From the NCBI RefSeq assembly GCF_000237925.1, contig NC_031502.1, positions 5,305,296 through 5,369,295 of the forward strand: a stretch of DNA of 64,000 bases. The letters run 5' to 3'. The stretch is from Schistosoma mansoni (taxonomy: Eukaryota > Platyhelminthes > Trematoda > Strigeidida > Schistosomatidae). Of this stretch, positions 1-11,600 are shown piece after piece (position 1 is the stretch's first letter; each line of letters opens with the position of its first letter). The position numbers and the translations under genes were made by a program. The notes under the pieces are model-generated. The model was not told where the DNA came from. It saw only the letters and a list, made by a program, of their open reading frames with translations, and did not search any database.

Positions 1-3000
1 TCATCCATTCTTGTACTTGGTATTTCACCATGACGAACAGACATCTAAGGTATTTAAGCAAAACACTATGGCTTCAACTGTATTCCAACAAATGCCCTTC
101 CGGCCAGAAAACATGGAAGCTTGATTCTGCTACGCAGAAGCCGACTTCTACGACAACGGCGTGAACGACACACGTGCACAATTCATTGCAGTAGTAAAGG
201 CACTACCGCGCGAATTCAACGGGTACGTCACACCTAGTATGTTTACTAGTGATGTTTAGGAAGCATATTACACTCTAAAATGATCTATTCTTAAACGCGG
301 AGATCTAACAGATAGAAGAGGGGTAGATCAACTCTCCAGTAATAACAATCATCAATATGACTCAGCAACTGACGTGTTGTTACGAATGAGAGAGATAATC
401 GGTCAAAGGACTTTCAACGATGTCTTATTCAGACAATTTTTCATGTCTGATATTCCTGAACAGGTACAGGTAGTGATCGTCTCATTTTAAAACAACACCA
501 TAGACTAGGTGGATGCATCTGCCGACCGTATACTAGAGACCATCAAAACTCCTCACACCGAGGTTTATTCAGTCAAACAAAATCCTCGGAAGACACGAAA
601 TGACGTTACGGAACTCTGTCATATTCTGACACGTTACCTTCGTATTCGTCATGACCGTAAACAATCACAGACCTATCGAAGGAGCTATTCACGAAAGCGA
701 TCAGTCTCTAGACCACCAGAGACAGATAATCCCAACTGGTGCTGATATCATAACCAGTACGAAAAGTCTTCTAGAAATTGCAGAAAACCCTTCAATTTTC
801 CGGACTCAAAACCGATCGACACGAAAACATTCCGGGACACTTCCCAGCCTACACGCGTTAATGGCATCTTAACCGGTGAACATAGTTGTCTGTTATACGT
901 CACAGATGTGATCACGAAAGTTCGCTGCCTCGTCGATACTGGCGCAGAAGTTAGTGTTCTTCCAGTGAATTTTAACGATCGGCTGCATGACCCGGTTTTA
1001 AACTTACAGGCAGCAAAAGGAAAACCTATCTCCACATATGGGAAAAGGTTCGTCTGTCTTAACGTGGGTTTCCACAAACCCATCCACTGGATCTGTAGAA
1101 TTATGGTCTACTTCGTTATTAGTCCTGCTCCATCGACAGACCTTATTCCAAGAATGAAGATTTGTAATGGTATGACTACCTAAAATATAAGATCTTACGT
1201 GGAAGTCACATCGTTTTCTACATTGACTTGTCCTTTCGCGATCATCACCAATATATGATGGCGAACACATTTAGGCTGGAGATAGAACAATACATTTAAT
1301 GTGAATAAAAGAGATAAGTTGCAGAGGAATGACTACGCCTGCAAGGCTCAGCCATGTCATCCGATTTATTGAATTAATGTTCCCGTGTTCTCCATTGTTA
1401 ACCTTCTCTTTGTGTCAATTGTTGAATATAAGTCTTTTCAGTAATTATATGCTCAGCTTCAAAGGTCGTATGGTTAGGGTTCAATGCCACTACAGATCTT
1501 CATTGTTGCAGATGTTTCTATGCCAGTGATTGGCATAGACCTTCTACAACACCACAATCTACTCATCGATACGCGCAAACGGAGGCTAGTAGACGAAAGC
1601 ACTAATTTGTCTGTTTGCGTAGCTTCTTTTTCCGGTTCCAGACTGTCTCCAGTCACAGTTAGGCACACGATAGACCTATTCTATCAACCACTACTCGATA
1701 AGTACTCGGGCATATACCAACCGCAACCGAAATTGTCGTGTAACCTGCAGTGTTACACATCACATCACGACCACAGGACCACCTGTATTCTCGGAAGCAC
1801 GCGGACTGACCTTCGAAAAGCTGAGGTTGGCCAAAAGAGAATTTGACCATATGATATAAAACTGTCGTTTCGAAAATCGACTTGGTTAATGCATGTGCCC
1901 AAATCCTCATGGCTACTGAAGATATTTCGAAAACCGCTATCATCACTCCTTTCCGTCACTACGAATTTCTGTGTATGCGTTTCGGTTTAAGAAATGCTGC
2001 CTGGAATTTCTAAAGGTTCATCGACGACATATATCGAGGCATCAAATTCGTACATGCATATGTTGATGACTGCTTGATTGGAAGTTCGGACAGAGAATCT
2101 CATCTCCAGCATCTGAACCTTGTCTTTGAACGAATACAAAAGCACGGTATTACCTAAAACATTCAGAAATGTCAAGTTGGAACTGACTCCCGAGATTTTC
2201 TCAGGCACACTCTTGATGCGCAATGCATTTCACCTTTGAGAAGCAAAGTGGCGGCCACTACGGACTACACAGAACCGACCAACATTCAGCAATTGCTCAT
2301 ATTTAACGGCCTTGTAAGTTTCTATTGACGGTCCAAACCGAAATGCGCTTCCCTAGTGAAACCGCTAACCAATCAACCTCGTGGAAATGCGAAATCTGTC
2401 AATCTGGACGACACTGCGCGAAAAGCATTCTCCACAGTTAAGGAACGCATCGCGAATGCAACTATGCTGGCACACCAGGACACTCAAGCACACATCAGTA
2501 TCTCAGTAGACGCATCTGACTCAGCAATCGGAGGAGTCTTACAACAATGCGTTAACCACTCTTGGCAACCTTTAGGACTTTTCTCGAGTTGGTTGCTGGA
2601 CATCGAATCGAGGTATCGCAATTCCAGTAGGGAACTCCTAGTTATGTATTGAGTTGTACGGCGATTTCAACACTCTATCGAAGGTCGAGAATTCACCCTA
2701 TTTAGTGATCATAAACCTCTTACTTTCACTGTAAGGTCGACTTGAAACAAGTACTGACCTCTAGAGTCCCGACAACTGGACCACATTTATCAGTTTACTT
2801 CAGGTATACAACACATTTCTGGAGCAAATAGCGTAATTACAAGCAACTTGTCTCGTATAACTTCCATGAACAGTTTTCAAGAATACGACCTTCTTAAACA
2901 CGCTTAGCTTCAAAAAGAAGATACTGATCTTCAGCACGAGTTATCTTCAACAACCCTTAATTTGCGCATTAAACAGATGGTAACATGTAAGGAAACTATA

Positions 3001-3057
3001 CAATGTGACACATCTACAGGTAGGGATCGCTCAATCGTGCCGAAACATCATCTTAGT
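1..3057 (+). mobile_element. Ty3/gypsy LTR retrotransposon fossil, copy A (truncated)
   Basis: A dead Ty3/gypsy-type element read on the plus strand. Recognisable blocks, in order, are a Gag-like region (from about 70), a retroviral-type aspartic protease with the DTGA signature (about 908-1,000), reverse transcriptase remnants (about 1,850-2,300) and RNase H (about 2,350-2,860), then the start of the spacer before integrase. It is clearly broken, with many breaks across all parts. The left end lies outside the window and no LTR is seen; the right side stops near 3,057, before integrase. It is almost identical to copy B at 38,477-41,056 and carries the same lesions, so the two share a dead ancestor or have exchanged sequence. 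Family assignment rests on protein similarity recognised by eye. Confidence 0.85.
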
Positions 3058-3564
3058 ATGGGGCATAATTTGTTTATGGTCTGAATCCAACTGTGAACAA
3101 GCCTTAATGTATTAGGATTGAAATCTGTTTAGAAGTGGCTGTTCCGCCTATAACCCTGATGAAGATCGTGTATCACATCTATGCCTGAGCCCCAACTGAC
3201 AGATAAAGTTTCACTACACAATGGTGGAATATGAAAGTGTGAGAAATATGTGTCGAAACATTCACGAGTGGTGTTCTATAACCATGAATATCACTTTGAA
3301 ATTTGGTAAAGATGACAATTTCCGTTAACTTTTTCATGACGGACTCATTTTTTGTTGGTAATGAACATTCATACTCAACGTGGCTCAGTCATTCGTATGA
3401 CTAGTTACATATTTGATTGGCTAGGTTATACAAATGTTAATAACGAAATGTAATGTTCCTGTATCATTGGAACGTTACTGAAAATTCAGGCGAAGCTCGA
3501 GAAGCTGATATTTAGTCCTTCTTTTTCATCCTAACTTGTGGTCTCATGGCTGTTGGATATTGAG
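3058..3564. other. Unassigned sequence between two retroelement fragments
   Basis: No ORF, splice-consistent exon or named repeat was recognised here. It follows the point where gypsy copy A breaks off and precedes the CR1-like LINE end. It may be further repeat debris. Confidence 0.4.
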
Positions 3565-4040
3565 AAGAGCGCCTCCAATCACTTAATCTTTACCCGTTAG
3601 AGTACAGGCGTCTTAGAGGTGACCTTCTTATGACTTACGGTATCCTTAATACTTCTGGTCATCCCCTTAAACATCTTCTTAAGCTTAGTCATAACACTAA
3701 CCTAAGAGGTAACACCCAGAAATTGGAGACCCTACATAGCAGAACAGACTGCAGACACAACTTCTACTCCGTTAGAGTTGTCAAGAGCTGGAATTCGCTG
3801 CCGACTGAGCTAGTCCAAGCGACCTCCCAGGAGTCCTTTAAGAGGAAACTTGACTTATTCTTAAGGACTAAGGATAACATATTATTATGATTTACTAAAT
3901 TCTTTTTTTCCTCTATTATCGTTCATATACCTAGGTTTTTGCCTGGAGGTATTGGTGATCCACTGCTACTAGACACGGAAGCCCGTTAAGCGAAAGCTTC
4001 TTCTATTCCGTCCTCAACCATTTGAACCATTTTAACAGGC
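3565..4040 (+). mobile_element. CR1-like non-LTR retrotransposon (LINE), 3' end
   Basis: The open frame ending with the stop at 3,888-3,890 reads as the extreme C-terminus of a CR1/Jockey-type ORF2. It contains the typical string RRLRGDLLMTY (about 3,606-3,640), then RVVKSWNSLPTELV and a closing SFKRKLDLFL. The frame continues upstream of the first ATG at 3,630 back to about 3,566, so the ATG is internal and not a real start. About 150 bp of 3' UTR-like sequence follows. The piece is 5' truncated, as LINE insertions usually are, and the remaining frame is undamaged, suggesting a fairly young insertion. In schistosomes the comparable family is SR1/Perere; the exact family is not determined. 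Confidence 0.75.
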
Positions 4041-4369
4041 GGTAGTTATGAGTTTTTACGGTGTGGTTGTGACCTTCTTTTCCGGTGGACGTCCTGATAG
4101 TGTTCTGTAGCTAGTTGGTGGATATTACTTGTCCTGCCGCTGTAGCGAATTGCAATCTAATATAAATAATTCTTGTATGATAGTAGGCATGGCCGTGCAA
4201 ATTATTCAAAGTTCTGTGTGCTGCCTGGTTTGCGTTGTTAAAAATTTTGGTAGTGATTAGCAAGATATAAATAATCTTTACCAATGCTCTTTAGGCTTAT
4301 TAGGATGAGCCAAATTTTTTTAAATCACTTTAAGGTTACAGTCACCTGGTTCTCTGTCATAACTCATTC

Positions 4370-4640
4370 TCATCATCTTGGGGAAATTTTGAGGAAATTT
4401 GGGTAGATTTTGGGGTTTTCTAAAAATTCGTGAGAAATGTGACCAATTCCCTCAAATTTTGGCGAAGGTTTTGGGAAAAACCTCAAAGTGCTGTTAGATT
4501 CTTTGGAAATATCGAGGAGAACCCAAAACGTTGGGGTTTTTCCCCAGACCTGGGGAATTTTTGAGGATTTTGTGCCATTTTCTCAAAGTTTCTTATTGTG
4601 GTTTCCCCAAGACGTACCCAAACAGGACAAAATTTCCTTC
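4370..4640. repeat. Patch of repeated GGGG/CCCC runs with inverted repeats
   Basis: Within about 270 bp the pattern GGGG or GGG followed by AAATTTT and GAGG recurs several times, together with complementary CCCC runs. One perfect short palindrome is GGGGTTTTTCCCC near 4,533-4,545, followed closely by another GGGG. This is unlike the surrounding AT-rich sequence. It could be a degenerate internally repetitive element or a structured upstream element of the EPS15-like gene; nothing in the sequence decides between these. Confidence 0.45.
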
Positions 4641-5465
4641 AAAATAGGGAAGTTGTGAACGTATTGATAAGGTTTTAGGAACTTATTTAGAACTAATTTA
4701 CTCTTTGAAGCTTAAATCAGTTGCAGCTTATATAGGCTATAAACATTTACCAGACATGTGGTCGAAAATATCGGCTACAGAAGGTTCGACTGGAAATGCA
4801 CAAAACACCTAACTCCCTTTTTACTGTCAATTACTGATATGAGTTGTCGAATACTTTTTTAGTCTTCAACTGAACAATCTGGAACAACAGTCCGAACAGA
4901 AATTACAGTAGTCGTAATTTTTCAATTCTTTGGAATGATATGAAAGTTTAAGACGAAACGAATTCAGTTGGGAATGTATTATACATTGTTGGCTGATATG
5001 GTTTTATGTTATTTGATACATTAACCACTGAATGTAGGAATTTAAATGCCATTTATTCATATTTTTTCTTGTGTGATAAGTTCTGTTAACCATGTTTCAC
5101 TCCAATGACTTCGCGTTTTTATTAAAACTTGTATGGAACCATTCAGTCTACTTTGTTACTTCGGAGACACAAAATATTACTGCTTCGGTCGGATCACTTG
5201 CAAGTTACAGGTAAAATCCGTAGCCGATTTTAAAATATTGATTTGCGCAAAACAACTTTTATTATAAAGGAGCATAAAATCTGATCGCTAATTGCTTGTA
5301 TTTATTAGTTCTATCCCTTTTTCTGTAAAATGTTAAATCTTAGTATTGTGATATTGGTTAAGTATATGAAACCGGCATTTTTTAGTCGCATATGTGCTGT
5401 GCGTCTAAGAAAAAATAATTGTCTCTTATATTGTTTGCATATTATTGAAATGTATGCTAAACGTT

Positions 5466-5480
5466 TTTTGTTTAATTCAG
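5466..5480 (+). promoter_or_regulatory. Splice acceptor (cis or spliced-leader) ahead of the EPS15 start codon
   Basis: A T-rich tract ends in TTTAATTCAG at 5,471-5,480, a good 3' splice site 22 nt before the ATG at 5,503. In the frame of that ATG the 22 nt contain two stop codons, so an upstream coding exon cannot read through from this acceptor. It therefore joins either a 5' UTR exon or the schistosome spliced leader. This is inference from sequence; RNA evidence would be needed to tell which. Confidence 0.4.
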
Positions 5481-5502
5481 GTGATATTCCTAGACTTCAC
5501 AA

Positions 5503-5604
5503 ATGGCTTATGAGATCTCTGTTCCTGATGCGCGTAGGTATAGAACAATTTTCGATCAACTCCAGCCAACCTATGGGAAATTATCTGGGGAAAAAATTAG
5601 AGAG
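5503..5604 (+). CDS. EPS15: EPS15-like exon 1 (residues 1-34): start of first EH domain
   Basis: Begins MAYEISVPDARRYRTIFDQL, the first helix of an EH domain equivalent to vertebrate EH2. The ATG is chosen because in-frame stops lie at 5,482 and 5,491 just upstream and a splice acceptor ends at 5,480. The donor is GAG|GTTTGT at 5,605, phase 0. If an EH1-coding exon exists, it would have to use another acceptor. Confidence 0.8.
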
Positions 5605-8600
5605 GTTTGTGGGATTTTGTTTGCCAACTGCCATTAGTTTAGATTAATGTAATTCTGTCGAGCAATTTCTTTTAGCCTAGTCAAGTTGTTGCTTAATACA
5701 GTCTTAAAAAAAGCTGTAATTGTGTTCAAATGTCCAGAAAATGGGAAACTATCATTTATTCAATTAATTGGAACCCCTGCAGTGCTTTAAGAATAGCCAT
5801 TCTGTCATTTTTGGACGTAATTCTGCCTTTCTTCAGACGATAGTGATTCCATTTATTTCATTTGTCTGCATAAATTAATTTTTAAATTAAAGTGGAAAAT
5901 ACTCCGGCATTTGTGGAATCACTTACGATGTCGGAGATAGGAGTTTGAACACCATTCACATACTTAAGTTTTGGTTACCAGTTATCGTCCCCAGCTGTTG
6001 CGTAACGGATTTAAATCACAGTCTGGTACATGAATTGGTACTGCTTGTGGAACTACTAATTTGTTTCATACTTCATTTGTAATCAAGTATCAATTATCAT
6101 TGATATCCTCTTGAGATATTTACGCACCATCATAATGGTTCACTCTGGTCGGTCTGTACTCAAAGATTTAAAATTTCCTTCGCAGTTGCAAGAATAGCTT
6201 TTGTTGTATTTAATGCCTCCACAAGACATCGAACTTTTTTATTTTCAGTAATTTCCTTTCAATTGGGCATTAGTCCATCAACGATTAAGTAGTTTAGTTA
6301 AGCTAATCAATTCAGTCTCCATACTCACTGTACCTAAAAAGGAATACTGAACTTTCGTCAAAGTAGAGTGTATGTGGATCCTAGTCCCATAAATTTTTAA
6401 CGTTTGAACAGTTTTATGATATTAAAAATCCACTCTAAATTAAAATTGCGTAATTATTTGGCTATCCTAAATTAAACAAATGTTTGTAAACTAAAACAGT
6501 ACTTGTCATGATTTTTCACAAACTACAATTGGCTACAATCAACGAAATAACGACACTGAATAATTAAGACCAATTGATATATTTTTATGATGTTTCATTT
6601 ATACTATGGAAGGGTATTTTTGTGATCTAATAATTGAATTCATGAATCAATTGAAGCTAGACCACCATGAAAAACCTGGAAGCACTGGACGGTCGTTTCG
6701 TCCTAGTGTGGGACTCCTCAGCAGTGCGCATCCGCGACCCCGCCCCGCGAGATTCGAACTCAGAACCTACCGGTTACGCGTGAACGCTTAACCTCTAGAC
6801 CACTGAGCTGGTACCCAACAGTGTTAGTGCCTAATTCCAATCAATCCACGAAATTGAGCCACCGTTTACCATTGTCTGCAGTGAGTTACAATCTCACAAC
6901 AGATCTGGTTGAACTCCACTGGTTACCGCTTCTCTCTAGAACTTTAGGAGATACCTCTCGGAGCCAGTCACTAGTGAGTATATGATCATTATTCATTTAT
7001 ACACCAAATACACAAGAGAATAAACTCATTGAGACGGGTGACTAAACGTTTTGTCATCAACATGCTATATATAGTTCCTGATTTGATCACTTGTTTGTTT
7101 TCCAGGTATTTTTGAAGTTTCAGTTACCAGTTGAAACTCTTGGAAAAATATGGGACCTTTCTGATATTGATAATGATGGCAGTTTAGATCAGAGCGAGTT
7201 CATTATTGTAAGTTTAAAGTGATATTTATAACCCAATTTTTCATTCCTATAATCGTTTTACTAAATTACAGAATAATTTTAATGCTCAGTGGTTATTTTA
7301 AGATTCTCGTCAAAATTCCACCGATTGTTATTAGTTGGTGCTACTGTGTCTAATATTTTTACGGTAGAGAAGTGTGTAATAACAATTATAGGTCTTTACT
7401 GTAGTTCTTATCAAGTAACCCAACTGGTTGGTTACTTATCGTCATCATTTTTGTCGCCCCGGTGTGTCTTACTCATCAGTCAGTCTGTCAGCTACAACGT
7501 AGGACCAGGCACATATATGCATCGATCCAAGTTACCATACCTCGTTAGCACAACAAGATGAACACCGGATTCATAGAAGTAGTTAATTTAGTGGTGGTAG
7601 CATATAAAAGATAGGTTGTATATAAGGATATAGTATAGGAAGGAAGAACGCTATGAAGCAATTTTAATCTTAAGGTTTAAGGGAAGATAAAGGGTGTATA
7701 CACCTGCGCCATTGTGATCGATTCTGAGTCATGTCACCTAGTCTCCAACCATTGGTTACGATAGTCGCGCGGACCCCAACCAAGTAGTCTGCATCTACCG
7801 ACATGGCTTAGACTAGAAGTTAGTGACTTCAAGCACTGATGCCACGTTTTGGTTTGGCCGCCCCTAACTTTGTCCCAACCATCCCCAATACTAATCAGCA
7901 TAGCGCGTCGTGGTAATCGGTGTTCAGGCATACGTAACACATGGCCTAACCATCTCAGTCGATGAAGATTCATGACCTCATCAACTGATTTACTATCATT
8001 CCCTAATACCCTGTATCAGGGTAGTCTCCCCCAGCATAAGATTGTTTGAAAGGTTCCCGGGAACACTCAAAACAACATGTGATTTCCGCTTATGAAGTCA
8101 TTGTTCTTTGGTGCAAGCCTTCTCAGAAAGTTCAGCCTTCCTGATATGCGTTACGTAGTTACATATTCTTCATTTTTCTCCAATCATTTAACACATTATT
8201 TGCTGCAAAGTTGATCAATTTGATTCGCATCAGTTGAATTATTTTTTTTTTCTAGTCAGACAGTTGTGTACTAAGTACTTGTCAGGTTGTTGAAATAACA
8301 TATAAATGAAAGTTTATGAACTGAAACATCAACCATTCAGTCATAAACAATGTAAGAAACATACAAATGAATGTCAGCTCAAGTTGACGCATAAGTGACT
8401 AATCTTATTGGCTGTGGACTGTAGTTAACTGTATTTCATCCTCTTACCTTCACTATTCTGTGTCAATCAGTTTGTAATTGACTCAAATAAATGCAGTTCT
8501 TATTCATACGATGTATTCCAGATTATTCATTAATTATCAGTTTAAATGTTTATTAATTCAGTCTTATCTCTGGTATTCTATTATATTGTGTCCTAACACT

Positions 8601-11600
8601 CACTTCCAGTTTGCAATTCGTATCATTACAGTTTGTGTTATTCACACCTCGATTCTAGTTGCTCAGTCGACCAAATGCATATTTAGTCACATAAGTCAAT
8701 CGATCAGTCAGTCGTAACGTAGAACCTGTTAAGTATGTACATTAGTTCAGGTTCCTACACCCCATCAACATAGCAAGATGAAATTATCAGGCCAAATCCC
8801 GGAATAACGTAGGTAGTAACAGTATCAGTGGTAATAGTAAAGATTACACATTGAAGATACGATTCAAGAAGTAAATATAAATTAGTGAATTGAAAAAGAC
8901 TATGAGGCATTCCGAAGCTTAGAATCTGGGGGAAGACAAAGAATGGATGCACCTGTTTCATTACAAACGATTTTGAGCTATGTCATTCAAAGTCTCTAAC
9001 CATTGGTTACGAAAATCACATGGGTCTCAACCAGGTATTCTACACCCGTTAACATTAGTCAGTCCAATGGTCAGCGACTTCGTTGAGTGATGCGATGTTT
9101 TGGTTCAACCGCCCCTCGGGTTCTTCCAGTCCACTCCTAAGCCAGACAACAGCGCCCGTCGAGGTAGGCAGTGGCTGGGTACACGTAACATATTTCCCAA
9201 CCACCTCAGTTGATGAAAATTTATTACCCCATCAATCGATTTCTCATCCTTACCTAGTACTCTGTGCCCAACTCAGACATCGCCTACTTTGTGGTCCCAA
9301 AACATGAATAGTGCTTCGAAGACAAATGTGATTGAATATTAGTAATTTGCGAATATTCTCCATCATAAATGGCCACACTTCACATAAAGAGAAGCGGAGA
9401 TAACTGTTGCATAGTAAACTCGTCCTTTGTTGATAGATGGATATCTCTCCTATCCCACAAGTGACTCAAGTTGGCAAATGCCGATCGAGCTTCCTAATTT
9501 TGCTGAAACGTCTTCAGATATCAGAACACCAGAACTGACGACACTTCCAAGATAAGTGAAGCGGTCGGTACGTCCAACTACTTCACTCCCATCATTAATT
9601 CAAGCGCCGACACTAGCCAATCCTGAAGCAACATTTTTCATTTGGAGGGAAAGAATCGCATTCCAAACATACTAGCAATGTTGCTTAAGGGGGTCATAAG
9701 ACTCCGGAATTCGCCATTGTCTTCACTGAACGGCAGTATATCATCTGCGTATTTTGAGTCAGTAAGTGAATCTCCTGGTAGAAGATGAAAGCGTTACCTC
9801 TAAAAGCATGCGTTTGACAGAGCTAAATAAAAATGAGGAAAGCGGACAACCCTGAGGAACACCACTTGAAATAATCAATTTCAGTAGCTGTTCGCCATTA
9901 GCTTTAACTATTCGTGTCAAGCTACACTGAGTATTAAAACGAGTTTAAATTTCTATTAGGTTGTCAGGACACAAAAACCTTACTCCGTACTTCCAAAGTC
10001 TTTATACACTTTTATATCTGTACATTCGTGTTTAGAATAATATAGCTTTTCTTTATTCTATAAAGATTTAGTACGATTTTAATTGTAGGCTATGCATTTG
10101 GTCCATTTATCACTGGAGGGTAAAATATTACCGGACAAATTGCCAAAGAGTTTAGTTCCTCCTGACAAAGAACATTATTTTTCAAACTCTACGTCTATTA
10201 ATAGTTCTACGTTGTGTTTGCCGCCTATTACTAGTGATGTTGATTTTAATTTGGCATTGGTCCCTGTGCAGTCTACATCGGAATTAAATTCAAGACAGAG
10301 TACTGAATATATATCAGCACTTGTATCCGTGAGTAATACGATATTTCAGTCTTTATTATTGACCCAGCTTAATGATTTCATTTATCATAAATATTAATTG
10401 ATTCCTTTTGGATTTTACTCATTTAAATGTCTCTGCTTTTACTAGCATAAAGCAAACTGATCTCGTAGCACTTTAAAACTGCTTTGGCAATCCCCTACTT
10501 AATATAGTACAGTAAATGCAGTTTACGTTTCTACAAATTGCCTAGACTATTGTCTTATGTATCTGTCATGTTCTTTTACTGTCTAGTGTACCCTGACTAC
10601 TATGGTTCCATTTAACTCCTTTTAAATCAAGACAACATGAGAAGGGACGATGCAGCAGCAAAGATTCAGTATTAGAAACTTTAGACCTTATATATAGGTT
10701 GCATAAGAATATACCATCACGATTCAACCATTAGTGCTAATTGGTTGAGAAGGGATCAGTCAGTGTATTTCGATTTGAGTCTGATCAGTACTTGTAATAG
10801 TCAAAACACTATCATGCCAACAGTAACGAAGTCAAACTGCTTAAATTCAAAGGAATTCGTCGTTCTTATTTTAGTGACTGATAGAAAAAGGTTCTAGTGA
10901 CAAGTTCAAAATCTGATTAAAATCGAGTGATTAGTTTATTTGATATATGGGTTGTTTAGCTTATCGGCCATTATATTGTAAGTTTTCAGGTTGTATGATC
11001 TCATTCACATTAGTTTAATTTTTTCCAAACTTCTGCTAATAGTGTTTATGTCAAACACAGTGTTTGGGCTTCTCAACTGTTACTTTCAACCTGTCAACTA
11101 GAACTGTTCCCTTGAGCCTATATCGTGGTAAGAATAAAATGATCAAAGGAAATTTAACCTACATTTGATACTCTTTAAGTTTATTTAATGCTAGGAAATC
11201 GATTTTTTCGTATTTTTTTCACTTGAAATTTGAGGCATAAGGGGGGTTAAGCTTATCAGTTCTTGATAAACAATAAACTAATCATCATAAAGTACCAGAG
11301 TCGATATATAGCTATATATCTCCTTATTTACAAAACAACTGATGGAGCTAGGCACCGCTCTTTATTTTTTCCATTAGTCTATGAAATAGTCTTTTAGATT
11401 TAAAAGTTGGGAACGATTGTAATTGTTTGAAACCCGATTGCTTAGAAGAACCGCCAGTCTGCAATTAGATGCCTAAAGTTGGATGTATGTTATTAATTAA
11501 GTTGTGTCGATCAGTTACTGATATTGTATACATAGTGTATTTCCCATGATATGTGTACATTTCTTTTTCAAAAAAGCAAAAATAAACATGTCCATAGAGG

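Larger units (their letters stand above)
4041..5480. other. Upstream flank of the EPS15-like gene
   Basis: No exon was recognised. The interval should contain the promoter or 5' UTR exons of the gene starting at 5,503 if those are local. The only distinctive structure is the G/C-run patch at 4,370-4,640, listed separately. A first EH domain (EH1) was sought here and not found. Confidence 0.4.

Noticed and set aside
3161-3300. CTGATGA string at about 3,159 as a hammerhead core
   Set aside because: No stem II or GAAA at the right distance; the next CGAAAC is about 100 nt away. Chance match or part of another repeat.
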